Shown: positions 33,932-43,022, counted from the stretch's first letter. The stretch: DNA of 64,000 bases from Palsa-360 sp963719875 (GCA_963719875.1 CAVRDJ010000002.1:1922001-1986000); one strand, 5' to 3'. Numbers and translations: made by a program. The notes: generated by a model not told the origin, from the sequence alone.

Positions 33932-34762
33932 ATGCTCGCTGCCGCTCTTCCTGTGACCCCGCTGTCGCGCTTGGATTTCCGGGCGGTTCTGGACATTCTG
34001 ATCATCGCGGCGTTGATCTATTTCTTGTTGAAACTCCTCCGCGGGACCCGCGCGGTGCAGATGCTGGTGGCCCTTGCGGTGCTTTTCTTTTTCTACCGCG
34101 GCGCGCAATGGGCGCGTCTGGAAATGGTGGAATGGCTGCTCACGACGATGCTGCCGTACGTGGCCATCGCTCTCATCATCCTGTTTCAGCCGGAAATCCG
34201 CCGGGCGCTTTCACGCGTTGGCCGGAACCTTTCCCTGATGAGTTTCGCGTCGCGCAATCCGAAAGGCATGTATGATGACATCGTCATGGCCGCCGAATAT
34301 TTTTCTCAGAACCACATCGGGGCGCTTGTCGTCGTTGAGCGGCAAGCCGGGCTGCGAACCTATATTGAAAGCGGCATACCGCTGGACGCCAAGCTTTCCT
34401 ATGACTTGCTGGTTTCGATTTTCCGGCCCGGCTCTCCCTTGCATGACGGGGCCGTCATTATTGAAGGATCGCGCGTGGCAGCGGCCGGCTGTTTCCTTCC
34501 GCTTTCGCTGAATCCAATGATCTCCAATCAACTGGGCACCCGGCATCGCGCGGCGATTGGAATCACGGAAGACAGCGACTGCCTGGTGGTATTGACTTCC
34601 GAGGAAACGGGCTCCATCTCGGTCGCTTCCGCCGGAGCGATTGAAACCAATCTTTCACCGGAAGATCTAAGCGATCGCTTGCGCGAAATGGTTTCGCGCC
34701 GCCGGGCAACCATGGTCCTGCCTGCCGCGGTTTCGCAGGCGCGATCTCCGGTGCGGAGATAG
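33932..34762 (+). CDS. cdaA: diadenylate cyclase CdaA
   Basis: It makes c-di-AMP from two ATP. The 276-residue protein has three membrane segments (residues about 15-100), then a DAC domain (about 115-235) with the catalytic motifs SPLHDGAVII (DGA) and LGTRHRAAIGI (RHR). CdaA-type enzymes sit in the cytoplasmic membrane and are regulated by YbbR-domain proteins and GlmM. The two following genes are just those, in the conserved cdaA-ybbR-glmM order. c-di-AMP controls potassium and osmolyte uptake in other bacteria. Confidence 0.95.
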   Translation: MLAAALPVTPLSRLDFRAVLDILIIAALIYFLLKLLRGTRAVQMLVALAVLFFFYRGAQWARLEMVEWLLTTMLPYVAIALIILFQPEIRRALSRVGRNLSLMSFASRNPKGMYDDIVMAAEYFSQNHIGALVVVERQAGLRTYIESGIPLDAKLSYDLLVSIFRPGSPLHDGAVIIEGSRVAAAGCFLPLSLNPMISNQLGTRHRAAIGITEDSDCLVVLTSEETGSISVASAGAIETNLSPEDLSDRLREMVSRRRATMVLPAAVSQARSPVRR

Positions 34763-34765
34763 ACG

Positions 34766-35173
34766 TTGGGCTTCCTGCGCAAGTATGTTTTCGCCAACGC
34801 CGGCTTGAAACTTCTGGCACTGGCCATCTCGTTTCTCTTGTGGGCGACCTACACCGCCGAGCCCTACGCCGAGGTCGGCTTTCAAGTGCCGCTGGAATTC
34901 ACCACCATGCCGTCCCAGCTGGAAATGACCGGAGACGTGCCCACCGTGGTCCATGTCCGCGTCCGTGGACGCTCGGCTCTGCTTCGCCGCATGATTCCAG
35001 CCGATCTGAACCTGCGCCTGGACATGAAGGACGGCAAGCAAGGAACCATGACCATCAACTTCGCGCCCGAAATGGTGGGCGCTCCGTATGGCGCGACCGT
35101 CGTACAGGTTTCCCCTTCGGCCATCCACGTTACTCTTGTGCCGCGCAACGGCCCCGCTCCTCCTGCCGGATGA
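34766..35173 (+). CDS. YbbR-domain protein (CdaR-like regulator of CdaA)
   Basis: The 135-residue protein has an N-terminal membrane anchor (LKLLALAISFLLWATYTA, about residues 13-30) and one YbbR-like beta domain (VPLEFTTMPSQLEMTGDVPTVVHVRVRGR). CdaR of Firmicutes usually carries several YbbR repeats, so this is a minimal form. It should sit outside the membrane and modulate CdaA. The start is TTG at 34766 with GGAG 7 bases upstream, three bases after the cdaA stop. Confidence 0.82.
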   Translation: MGFLRKYVFANAGLKLLALAISFLLWATYTAEPYAEVGFQVPLEFTTMPSQLEMTGDVPTVVHVRVRGRSALLRRMIPADLNLRLDMKDGKQGTMTINFAPEMVGAPYGATVVQVSPSAIHVTLVPRNGPAPPAG

Positions 35174-35237
35174 ACGGGCGCGTGCTAGACTCTAAAAACT
35201 GTGGGCGAAGTGAATGCCCTGGCCATCCCGATTCAAT

Positions 35238-36581
35238 ATGACTAAGGAACTATTCGGTACTGACGGCATTCGCGGCATTCCCGGCACATACCCGCTGGAC
35301 GACGCCACCCTCTATGGCACAGCGCGGGCGCTGGGCAAGTATTTGCTCGAGACCAACCGAAAGCCGCGCGTCTTGATCGGCATGGATACGCGTGAGTCCG
35401 GGCCTCACATCGCCGCGCAGCTTGCCGCCGGTCTCGCCGATGACGGCGTGGCGTTCCTTTCCGCGGGCGTCATCACCACTCCCGGCGTCGCTTGTCTCGT
35501 TCGCCAGAACGAATATTCGGCTGGAATGGTGATTTCCGCCTCGCATAACCCCTTTCATGATAATGGCGTCAAGCTCTTCGCCGGAACGGGGATGAAGTTC
35601 CCGGATGACGTTGAGGAGCACCTCGAAACCGAAATTCACCAACACAAAGGCCGCGAGACCGCTCCGCATGGAGTTCCTGTTCCGGCCGATCTTTCCCTCG
35701 ACGAAGAGTATTTGGCGTATCTGCGCGGGCGGGCTATCCCCGGGGCAAATCTCAAAGGATTGAAATTGGTGCTCGATTGCGCCAATGGCGCTGCGAGCCA
35801 GCTTGGGCCTGCCCTGTTCCGTTCTCTCGGCGCAGAAGTAATCGCCATTCACAACCAGCCGAACGGGCGCAATATCAACGACGGCTGCGGCTCGCTGCAT
35901 CCCGAGAAGCTGCGCGAAAAAGTCCTCGAAACCCAGGCGGCGCTCGGCGTGGCGTTTGACGGCGATGCCGACCGCGCCATGTTCGTGAGCGCCAGCGGGC
36001 GTCACGTGGACGGGGACGGAGTCTTGCTCGCCGCCGCGCGGTATCTCAAGTCCGTTCGTCACTTGCGCGGCAGACGCGTGATTGGGACAACAATGGCCAA
36101 TCTGGGCCTCGAGCGCGTCCTCGATGCGGAGGGCCTGAGCTTGGCACGGGTCCCCGTCGGCGACCGCTACGTCCTGGAGGAAATGCTGCGCAGCGGCGCG
36201 AATCTCGGCGGCGAGCAATCCGGCCACATCATCTTCCTCGACGACGCGACCACGGGCGACGGCCTTCTCACGGCGCTCAAGATCGCCTGCCTCGTCGCGC
36301 TGCGCGGCCCGCTCGACGAACTGGTACACGGCCTGAAGGTGTTTCCCCAGACGATCGTGAATGTGCAAGTAAAGTCCAAGCCTCCCCTCGAATCCCTGCC
36401 TATCGTTTCCGCCGCAATTGAAAAGGCGACCAAAGCCCTGGGCGCCGCCGGCCGAGTCGTGGTGCGGTACTCGGGCACCGAACCCAAAGCGCGCGTCATG
36501 GTCGAAGCCGAGCACGCCGAGGATGTTACCCTCTGGGCCGAAACCCTGGCCTCCGCCATCCGCAGCGCGATCGGGGCTTGA
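35238..36581 (+). CDS. glmM: phosphoglucosamine mutase
   Basis: It converts glucosamine-6-phosphate to glucosamine-1-phosphate for UDP-GlcNAc and peptidoglycan. The 447-residue protein starts MTKELFGTDGIRGIPG. It has the phosphoserine motif ISASHNPFHDNGVK (near residue 102), the metal-binding DGDADR and the sugar-binding GEQSGH. The C-terminal phosphate site is RYSGTEPKARVMVE. I use the ATG at 35238, where the family usually starts; 35214 is in frame. GlmM also binds and inhibits CdaA in some species, which may explain the linkage. Confidence 0.95.
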   Translation: MTKELFGTDGIRGIPGTYPLDDATLYGTARALGKYLLETNRKPRVLIGMDTRESGPHIAAQLAAGLADDGVAFLSAGVITTPGVACLVRQNEYSAGMVISASHNPFHDNGVKLFAGTGMKFPDDVEEHLETEIHQHKGRETAPHGVPVPADLSLDEEYLAYLRGRAIPGANLKGLKLVLDCANGAASQLGPALFRSLGAEVIAIHNQPNGRNINDGCGSLHPEKLREKVLETQAALGVAFDGDADRAMFVSASGRHVDGDGVLLAAARYLKSVRHLRGRRVIGTTMANLGLERVLDAEGLSLARVPVGDRYVLEEMLRSGANLGGEQSGHIIFLDDATTGDGLLTALKIACLVALRGPLDELVHGLKVFPQTIVNVQVKSKPPLESLPIVSAAIEKATKALGAAGRVVVRYSGTEPKARVMVEAEHAEDVTLWAETLASAIRSAIGA

Positions 36582-36727
36582 ATTCTCCCAAAGACAGTAG
36601 TCGGGGGACCTGAAATATATGAAAAACTGTAGAAAATTGGACGTGGGAGAATGCATGGTCGCACCAGAACCAATACATCCCATTAATTTTCTGTGGTTTA
36701 CAGGTTCGTAGAGAGATATTCACGGTG

Positions 36728-36743
36728 TGGCATTTGGTTTGCA
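36728..36743 (+). promoter_or_regulatory. sigma-54 promoter
   Basis: TGGCATTTGGTTTGCA has GG at -24 (36729-36730) and GC at -12 (36741-36742) with the exact spacing of the sigma-54 consensus TGGCAC-N5-TTGCA. It stands in gene-free DNA after glmM. Confidence 0.6.
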
Positions 36744-36753
36744 CTCTCTAAGG

Positions 36754-36866
36754 TTAAGTGGTTTTGATCTTTCCCGGGGTGGTTAATGCGTTCCGGCTTG
36801 GTCCGGGACGGGGTGAAATGGGGTTTTGCTGAAGGGGGCCCGCATACGGGCCCCTTTTGATTTTTA
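36754..36866 (+). ncRNA. candidate sigma-54-driven small RNA
   Basis: About 110 bases run from the expected start of the sigma-54 promoter to a strong terminator, with no plausible coding frame. TCCCGG (36772-36777) can pair with CCGGGA (36803-36808), giving an internal hairpin before the terminator stem. No known RNA family was recognised. It could instead be an unrecognised leader, but the terminator blocks read-through to the next gene. Confidence 0.4.
36833..36866 (+). terminator. intrinsic terminator
   Basis: GGGGCCCG-CATA-CGGGCCCC (36835-36854) is followed by TTTTGATTTTT. It ends either the glmM operon or the candidate small RNA. Confidence 0.9.
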
Positions 36867-37114
36867 GGCCTAGTCAGTGCTAGCCTGCCCGTACTCTTCT
36901 GGTTATCTGCCCGGGCGTATTCTCAGCAAACCAACCAAGGCAAAATGGATGATTCCCAAGGAGTTCGCATGGGATTGAGAGGAGCGCAAATTGCCTCGTT
37001 TGGGTCTTCCGTGAAGGCCAAGGAATCAGTACCTGTTCCGCACCACGCTGTGGTGTGCGCGTTGACGCTGCTGTCTTGCACCACTTAGCATTGTGATGGT
37101 GCGGCCCACACTTC

Positions 37115-37720
37115 ATGGCTAGAACAATCGAAGAAGATCTCAGCCAGCTTGAAAGGGACATCCGCCAGCTGAAGATCGAGTACGAACAATACTTCGGCGG
37201 CGGAAAGGCCCGCCCGCCATCGGATATCGAGTGGCGTATCGATACGCTGCTGAAGCGCTATAGCGACCGGGGCGTGCAAATGAATTATAGCCAGCGCTTT
37301 CGCTACGGCAATTTGGCTCAGATGTACTCGAAGTTTCGAGAAGTTTTCCGCAAACGGCTGAAACAAAAGGAAGAGGGCACCGTGCAGCGCCACTTTGGCG
37401 CCGCGGCCCGCGAAATCGAGGAACAGAGGGCTCTCCGCCGCGCCGAAGCCGAAAAATCAAAACCCGTGCAATTCCCCTTTGCCGTCTCCTGGAGGGATCC
37501 CGACCACGAGAAGAAAAAAGTCGAGCAACTCTTCGCGGCGTTTCGTGACGCAAAAGCGCAGGTGGGAGAAGATACCGAACCCCTGACCATGGACGCCTTC
37601 CAGAAATTTGTCAGGCAAAAAACCGACCAACTCAAAAAATTACAGGGCGCGCACGAAGTCGAGTACGTCGTCACGGTCGAAAGCAATCACGCGCGGCTCA
37701 AGGCGCGCGTGAAATCGTAA
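37115..37720 (+). CDS. coiled-coil protein of unknown function
   Basis: The 201-residue hydrophilic protein starts MARTIEEDLSQLERDIRQLKIEYEQYFGGGKARPP, a coiled coil, then has basic helices (FRKRLKQKEEG). Its C-terminal third (VEQLFAAFRDAKAQVGEDTE ... FVRQKTDQLKKLQGAHEVEYVVTVESNHARLKARV) recalls the C-terminal domain named after MXAN_5187 of Myxococcus. I know this only as a family pattern. No enzyme motifs or membrane segments are seen. Confidence 0.75.
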   Translation: MARTIEEDLSQLERDIRQLKIEYEQYFGGGKARPPSDIEWRIDTLLKRYSDRGVQMNYSQRFRYGNLAQMYSKFREVFRKRLKQKEEGTVQRHFGAAAREIEEQRALRRAEAEKSKPVQFPFAVSWRDPDHEKKKVEQLFAAFRDAKAQVGEDTEPLTMDAFQKFVRQKTDQLKKLQGAHEVEYVVTVESNHARLKARVKS

Positions 37721-37730
37721 CGCCTCCGCG

Positions 37731-38672
37731 TCACGCGAGCGAAGTGGGAACCGCGGGGTTGGGCTCAGGAAGCGAAGCCATCATCTGTTGCAGATCGAAC
37801 GCCTCCTTGCGGATCCGCAAATCGTAATAGAAGACAACGAGAATGATCATCAGGAGCGGCCCGGCGATTACACCCCCGATCGCACTCAACGTCGACATGG
37901 CAAGAACGACCGAAATTGGAAGTGGTCCCTTAAGTTTCATCACCGCAAACAGGGCGTAGAACGGTCCTTGAAACAACAAGACCATCGCATAGGTCACAAC
38001 TAAGCCCAGCAGGATTGCGATGAAGCATTGCCCCCGACGGCCGCGGCTCAACTCCACGCTGCGGCGGATCGCGGCGCGCCCTTTGATATTTTCAAGCAGC
38101 ACCGCTGGAATGGAAACCGCGTAGCGCACGCAAATCCATACGGCTACGCCAGACCCGGCAAGAATGATTGTAAGTGGAACAAATGCGATGAGACGACCGC
38201 CCGGGGCCGCTCCTCCCTTAGACATTGCAGCGAACAGAATGATGACTGCAACGAGCGCCGGGAAAAGGAAGAGGAGGATCCATCCAATCGCTCGGATTCC
38301 CACGCCGAAAGTTACTCCGATCACCCGCCAGTAGTTTCCGCGCACCTTCCCATACGCTCCCCAGACAGTGGCGGGGCGCCCCAGATAGGCATCGGATACC
38401 GCATAGGTCGTAGCTGCTTCAACCACCGCATACAGGAACCAATAGACGAGCAAGAATGCATAACTGTAGGCGATGACATGTGATTGGGGCGAAGGCTGCC
38501 TCCATGGAAACGGCGCGTCCTGTCCACGCAAGAACATGATCTGTAGCGGAAGCATCAGGACCGCCGGAATCACCATGATTCCGACAAAGAGGCCGAAATT
38601 CCGGCGGTAGAGCAGGAAGGCCCGGTCGAGCAGTTCCCCTAGACTTAGAGGCCGGAGTTCAAAGCTACTCAT
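37731..38672 (-). CDS. multi-pass membrane protein of unknown function
   Basis: The 313-residue protein starts MSSFELRPLSLGELLDRAFLLYRRNFGLFVGIMVIPAVLMLP, a pattern common in bacterial membrane proteins related to the glycerophosphodiester phosphodiesterase membrane domain. About six hydrophobic segments follow. The motif VLLENIKGRAAIRRSVELSRGRRG lies in a cytosolic loop. No catalytic phosphodiesterase domain is attached. It converges with the coiled-coil gene at a 10-base gap. Confidence 0.75.
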   Translation of the reverse strand: MSSFELRPLSLGELLDRAFLLYRRNFGLFVGIMVIPAVLMLPLQIMFLRGQDAPFPWRQPSPQSHVIAYSYAFLLVYWFLYAVVEAATTYAVSDAYLGRPATVWGAYGKVRGNYWRVIGVTFGVGIRAIGWILLFLFPALVAVIILFAAMSKGGAAPGGRLIAFVPLTIILAGSGVAVWICVRYAVSIPAVLLENIKGRAAIRRSVELSRGRRGQCFIAILLGLVVTYAMVLLFQGPFYALFAVMKLKGPLPISVVLAMSTLSAIGGVIAGPLLMIILVVFYYDLRIRKEAFDLQQMMASLPEPNPAVPTSLA

Positions 38673-38790
38673 GCGTTTATCCTCGCTTCGGGGAAAGAAA
38701 TATCTATGCGCCGGTTACATAAGCATAAGCTAACACTAAATAGAAAGAATTTGGTGGGGTATGGTCGATTTGCCCCATCATTGGCCCCGG

Positions 38791-38820
38791 AGGGATTCCT
38801 CGCTTCGCTCGGAATGACAA
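38791..38820. repeat. half copy of the TTGTCATTCCGAGC-type repeat
   Basis: GGGATTCCTCGCTTCGCTCGGAATGACAA is the reverse complement of the left arm at 30493-30520. It lies between two minus-strand genes. Confidence 0.75.
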
Positions 38821-38845
38821 CCGAATATAGTTTTTGGCAAACGAA

Positions 38846-40720
38846 TCACGCTTTGATGTACCACGGCACGTTGATCAGCACGATGTTGCGGCTGCCCTTG
38901 ACCAGGAGCAGCGCCTTCAGCAATTCCGCGCGCTGGTTGTGCAGCGGGTAGTGATACCAGTGCCGCTCGACCAGTTCCGGCACGATCACGGCGATTTGCC
39001 GGCCCGGGTTCTTCGCTTCCATGTCCAGCACGTAATCCAGGATGGGTTTGATGACCAGCCGGTACGGCGACGCGAGAATCACAAGAGTCGGCGGCGTCCC
39101 GCCGGCCCGCGCAACCGGCTCAGCGATCAAGCGGTTCCAATTTTCTTGCAGCGCGTTGGTTTCTTCTTCCGCGCCCACGTGCAGGGCGTGAATCTCCGGC
39201 GAAAGCGTCAACGCGAACTGCATTGCGCGCTGGGAAATCGACGACCACGACTGAATCGGCACAATGACGATGGGCGGCCCGAGATATTCGATTTGCAGCG
39301 GCGTGGAAAGCTGGGTTTCCTCGGCGACTCCGTCATAGTGTCGCCGCACCCACATCATCGTGGCCATGATCCCGGCGATCAGCAACACGCTGACCCACGC
39401 TCCTGAAGTAAATTTTGCGACCAGCACGACCACAAGCGTTACGCCCGTCGTCACGGCTCCCAGTCCATTGACGAGCATGCTGCGCATCGCGCCGCGGCCC
39501 CGGTTCCTGCGCCAATGGCCCACCATTCCCGCCTGCGAAAGCGTGAAGGCCAGAAACGCGCCAATCGCAAAAAGCGGAATCAGGTTGTCGGTCACGCCGC
39601 GAAATATAATCAGCAAAATCCCCGACAGCGCGGCAAGCACATAAATCCCCTCTGAATAAACGAGACGCCTCCCGCGAAATCCGAACGAGTGCGGCAGGAA
39701 TCCGTCGTGCGCGACCGCTTTGCAGAGGCGCGGAAAATCGGCAAACGCTGTGTTCGCCGAAAGCGAAAGAATTACCAGCACGGAGCCGATGGTGAAGTAA
39801 TAAAACAGGCCCCGGCCGGCCACCGCCGCGACCAGCATCGAAATCACACTCTGGTAACCGGGCTTAATGGGGTCGGTCGCCTGAATGCCGTACGCGCGAA
39901 CCAGGTACGCGATGCCCGCGAGAAGAATTGCCAGAAAGCCGATGATCACCGTCAGCGTGCTCTGCGCGTTGCGGACGGTCGGCTCGCGGAAGGCCTTAAC
40001 ACCGTTGCTGACCGCCTCGACTCCTGTCATGGCCGTGCAGCCGTTGGAAAACACCTGCAGGAGCAGCCACATGCTTACAGCGACGGTCGCGGGCCCCGCA
40101 ACAGTCACCGGCGGTGCGGCAACAGGAACAGGATGCCCCGCCGCAAATACCGTTTTCGTGACGCCGATCAGGATGGCGACCAACATCGAGCCGAGAAACG
40201 CGTACGTCGGGATCATGAAAAACACGCCCGCCTCCCGAACGCCGCGCAGATTCACAATCGTGACGATCACCAGGATACCCAGGCAAAGAGCAAGCGTGTG
40301 CGGTTGAAGTTGCGGCACGGCGGACACCAGCGCGCCCACTCCGGCGGAAATTCCCACCGCCGCAGTAAGCACATAGTCAATCATCAGCGCCGCTGCAGCC
40401 AGGAGACCAGGAAACGTGCCCAAATTTTCCGACGCTACGGTGTAGGAGCCGCCTCCGCCCGGATAGGCCGCGATGGTCTGCCGGTAAGAAAAATACACGA
40501 TCGCCAGCAACACAATAATGCTGGCGCTCACCGGAACAATGTACGCGACTCCCGCCGCACCCAGCGGAATAAGCAGGGTCAGCGCCGCCTCAGGCCCGTA
40601 CGCCGCCGAACTCAGCGCATCAAGACCAAAAATCGGGATTCCCGCGACGGGCCCGATCTGCTCGGCGCGCTCGTCCGAGGTCGCCAGCGGCTTTCCAAGA
40701 AGTATGTCCACAAAGGACAT
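38846..40720 (-). CDS. APC superfamily permease, KimA-like
   Basis: The 624-residue protein (ATG at 40720, with GGAGGG five bases upstream; a longer reading from 40780 lacks such a site) has about twelve membrane segments. APC motifs include PVAGIPIFGLDALSSAAYGPEAALTLLIPLG near the N-terminus and AAYPGGGGSYTVASENLG. A cytosolic C-terminal region of about 150 residues follows. Length, N-terminus and tail resemble the potassium importer KimA, which c-di-AMP inhibits in Bacillus. An amino-acid permease cannot be excluded. The c-di-AMP synthase gene lies 4 kb away. Confidence 0.82.
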   Translation of the reverse strand: MSFVDILLGKPLATSDERAEQIGPVAGIPIFGLDALSSAAYGPEAALTLLIPLGAAGVAYIVPVSASIIVLLAIVYFSYRQTIAAYPGGGGSYTVASENLGTFPGLLAAAALMIDYVLTAAVGISAGVGALVSAVPQLQPHTLALCLGILVIVTIVNLRGVREAGVFFMIPTYAFLGSMLVAILIGVTKTVFAAGHPVPVAAPPVTVAGPATVAVSMWLLLQVFSNGCTAMTGVEAVSNGVKAFREPTVRNAQSTLTVIIGFLAILLAGIAYLVRAYGIQATDPIKPGYQSVISMLVAAVAGRGLFYYFTIGSVLVILSLSANTAFADFPRLCKAVAHDGFLPHSFGFRGRRLVYSEGIYVLAALSGILLIIFRGVTDNLIPLFAIGAFLAFTLSQAGMVGHWRRNRGRGAMRSMLVNGLGAVTTGVTLVVVLVAKFTSGAWVSVLLIAGIMATMMWVRRHYDGVAEETQLSTPLQIEYLGPPIVIVPIQSWSSISQRAMQFALTLSPEIHALHVGAEEETNALQENWNRLIAEPVARAGGTPPTLVILASPYRLVIKPILDYVLDMEAKNPGRQIAVIVPELVERHWYHYPLHNQRAELLKALLLVKGSRNIVLINVPWYIKA

Positions 40721-40827
40721 GAGCCCTCCAAACGATGGACGATGAGTGTACCGGGAGGAGGTTGCAATTGGAATGGACAACCTACGGGGTCGTGGCTAGA
40801 GGTTCTACCAGCAGGTATAATGATTTC

Positions 40828-41067
40828 ATGACGCAACAGGCTCTCGAGTTGCTGCAAAAGGCGCTTACCCTTCCGGAGGAAGAACGGACGGCGCTAGTTC
40901 GCTCCCTTATAGAAAGCTTGGAAGAAATCGCTGACCAAGGGGCCGAACGCGCCTGGGACGAGGAAATCGCGCGCCGCATTGCGGAACTCGATTCCGGCAA
41001 GGCAAAGACAGTCTCATGGGAAGAAGTTCGGCAACGGATTTGCGCCCGACTTGCTCATGGCGGGTGA
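40828..41067 (+). CDS. addiction-module antitoxin (small helical family)
   Basis: The 79-residue protein MTQQALELLQKALTLPEEERTALVRSLIESLEEIADQGAERAWDEEIARRIAELDSGKAKTVSWEEVRQRI has the pattern of the putative addiction module proteins that pair with ParE/RelE toxins: two helices, then Lys-x-x-x-Trp-Glu-Glu. It overlaps the toxin ATG by 11 bases. The antitoxin frame is intact while its toxin is broken. A longer upstream reading from 40735 has no support. Confidence 0.85.
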   Translation: MTQQALELLQKALTLPEEERTALVRSLIESLEEIADQGAERAWDEEIARRIAELDSGKAKTVSWEEVRQRICARLAHGG

Positions 41068-41349
41068 AGTTAGATTTCACGAAGATGCCGCTGCAGAATA
41101 CGAATCCGCTTTCGAATGGTACTACCTGCGAAGTGAGTTCGTTGCTTCCAGGTTTGCAGAAGAAATGATTCGATCGATATGGTCTCCGACGCTCCCAAAC
41201 GCTGGCCAATGGCAAATTTTGGCGTCCGGAAATAACTAATCCAGCGGTTTCCATTTGCGGTCTTCTATCGAGAACTTCCGTTCGGAATCCAAGTGTTAGC
41301 AGTTGCACATGGACGGCGAAGGCCCGGCTACTGGAAGAGTCGCCTCTAA
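41057..41349 (+). pseudogene. decayed ParE/RelE-type toxin
   Basis: The first part, MAGEVRFHEDAAAEYESAFEWYYLRSEFVASRFAEEMI (from 41057), is a normal ParE start. Near 41178 the homologous frame shifts back by one base to VSDAPKRWPMANFGVRK, meets a TAA at 41233, then continues LIQRFPFAVFYRELPFGIQVLAVAHGRRRPGYW to a stop at 41349. So there are two lesions: a one-base deletion (or two-base insertion) and a nonsense codon where the family has Tyr (GVRKY). The toxin should be dead. Confidence 0.85.
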
Positions 41350-41446
41350 GAGCCGCCATCCCGTCCGATCACGGCCAGTTCCCGCTTTTCGATTCCCGCG
41401 CTCGCGCATACAATAGGAGTTTTCCTTTCATCCTTTGGAGGATTCT

Positions 41447-43022
41447 GTGCCTGTGGAACGCGCGCTGGTAAGTGTTTATGACAAGAGCGGGCTGGCGGAA
41501 TTTGTGCGGCAACTGGCCGCGCGCGGGATCGAGATTGTTTCCACCGGCGGGACCGCCAAGCTGCTGCGTGAAGCCGGGATCACTGTCCGCGACGTTTCAA
41601 AACTGACTGGGTGGCCGGAGATGCTCGGCGGGCGAGTGAAAACCCTGCACCCGAAAGTGCATGGCGGCATTTTATTCCGGCGGGGAGAGGCGGGCGACCG
41701 CGCGCAGACTGCTGAACACAAGATTGCGCCCATCGATCTTGTCGTTGTGAATCTTTATCCCTTCGAGGCGACCGCGGCGAAGGCGGACCTGACCCCCGAA
41801 GATTTGATCGAGAATATCGACATCGGCGGGCCGACCATGGTTCGCTCGGCCGCAAAAAACTTCGAGAGCGTTGCCGTGGTCACCGATCCTGCCGACTACG
41901 CCGCCGTCGCCGGCGAGATCACGGCGCACGGAGAAGTGAGCCTTGCGACGCGGCTTGAACTCGCGCGCAAAGCTTTCGCACTTACTGCGCGTTACGACGG
42001 AATAATCGCGACGGAACTGGAGCGCCTCTCGGCGAACAGCGGTGCGATCGAACTGGGTCAGCGCCCGCTGCTGCCCGAGCGGCTGCACTTTGCCTATGCG
42101 CGCCGGCAGGAATTGCGCTACGGGGAAAATCCGCATCAGCGCGCGGCGCTTTATATCCCTGCGGGCTCTGCCGCGCGAGGTCTCGCGGCTGCGCGCCAAC
42201 TCCAGGGCAAAGAACTTTCCTACAACAATCTTGTGGACCTCGAAGCGGCCCTCGACCTGGCCATGGAATTCCGGCGGCCCGCGGCCGTCATCGTGAAGCA
42301 CAACAATCCGTGCGGCACGGCGGAGCAGGAAACGCTGGCGGAAGCCTACGCGAAAGCCCTGGCCTGCGATCCGGTTTCCGCATACGGCGGCGTGATGGCG
42401 TTCAATCGCCCGCTCGACGCCGCAACTGCCGAAGAAGTGGCGAAACTTTTTGTCGAATGCATCGTCGCTCCGGGTTACGAGCCGGCGGCGCTTGAAAAAT
42501 TCGCGGCCAAGAAAAATTTGCGGCTGCTGCATTTTGCCTGCAGGGGATAGCGTCGCGCGCGAATTCGATCTTGAGTTGAAACGCATTTCCGGCGGCATCC
42601 TGGTGCAAGAGCAGGATTGTCATGAACTCGCCGAGAGCGATCTGAAAGTTGTCACGCGGCGCGCGCCCATGCGCGAGGAAATCGAGGCCATGCTCTTTGG
42701 CTGGAAGGTCTGCAAGCACGTGAAATCCAACGCCATCGTCTTCGCGCGCGCGGGACAAACCGTGGGCATCGGCGCGGGCCAGATGAGCCGCGTCGACTCC
42801 GTGAAAATTGCCGTCATGAAAGCGCAATTGCCGCTGGCGGGAAGCGTCGTGGCTTCGGACGCTTTTTTTCCTTTCCCCGATGGCGTGGAGGAAGCGGGAA
42901 AAGCCGGGGCAACCGCCGTGATTCAGCCGGGCGGCTCGGTTCGCGATTCGGATGTCATCGCGGCGGCGGACCGGTTGGGCATCGCGATGGTGTTCTGCGG
43001 CGTGCGGCATTTTAGGCACTGA
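41447..43022 (+). CDS. purH: bifunctional purine enzyme PurH, frameshifted
   Basis: PurH joins AICAR transformylase and IMP cyclohydrolase, the last two steps of IMP synthesis. The start is GTG at 41447 (GGAGG five bases upstream). The cyclohydrolase part shows VSVYDKSGLAEFV, EMLGGRVKTLHPKVHGGIL and NIDIGGPTMVRSAAKN. The transformylase part shows ELRYGENPHQRAALY, KHNNPCGTA and DPVSAYGGVMAFNRP. The frame breaks after RLLHF at a TTTT run (42532-42535): dropping one T gives HLPAGDSVAREFD and the frame stays open to 43022 with SNAIVFARAGQTVGIGAGQMSRVDS. Full length would be about 524 residues. Because the gene is normally essential for purine prototrophy, a sequence error is the first explanation. 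Confidence 0.9.

Noticed and set aside
36582..36727. Gene after glmM
   Set aside because: Only short frames without Shine-Dalgarno or family features; TTCTCCCA and TGGGAGAA form a distant inverted repeat of unclear meaning.
41447..43022. purH as programmed frameshift gene
   Set aside because: No slippery heptamer with a downstream pseudoknot was evident; the break is a plain extra base in a T run, so an error or mutation is more likely.
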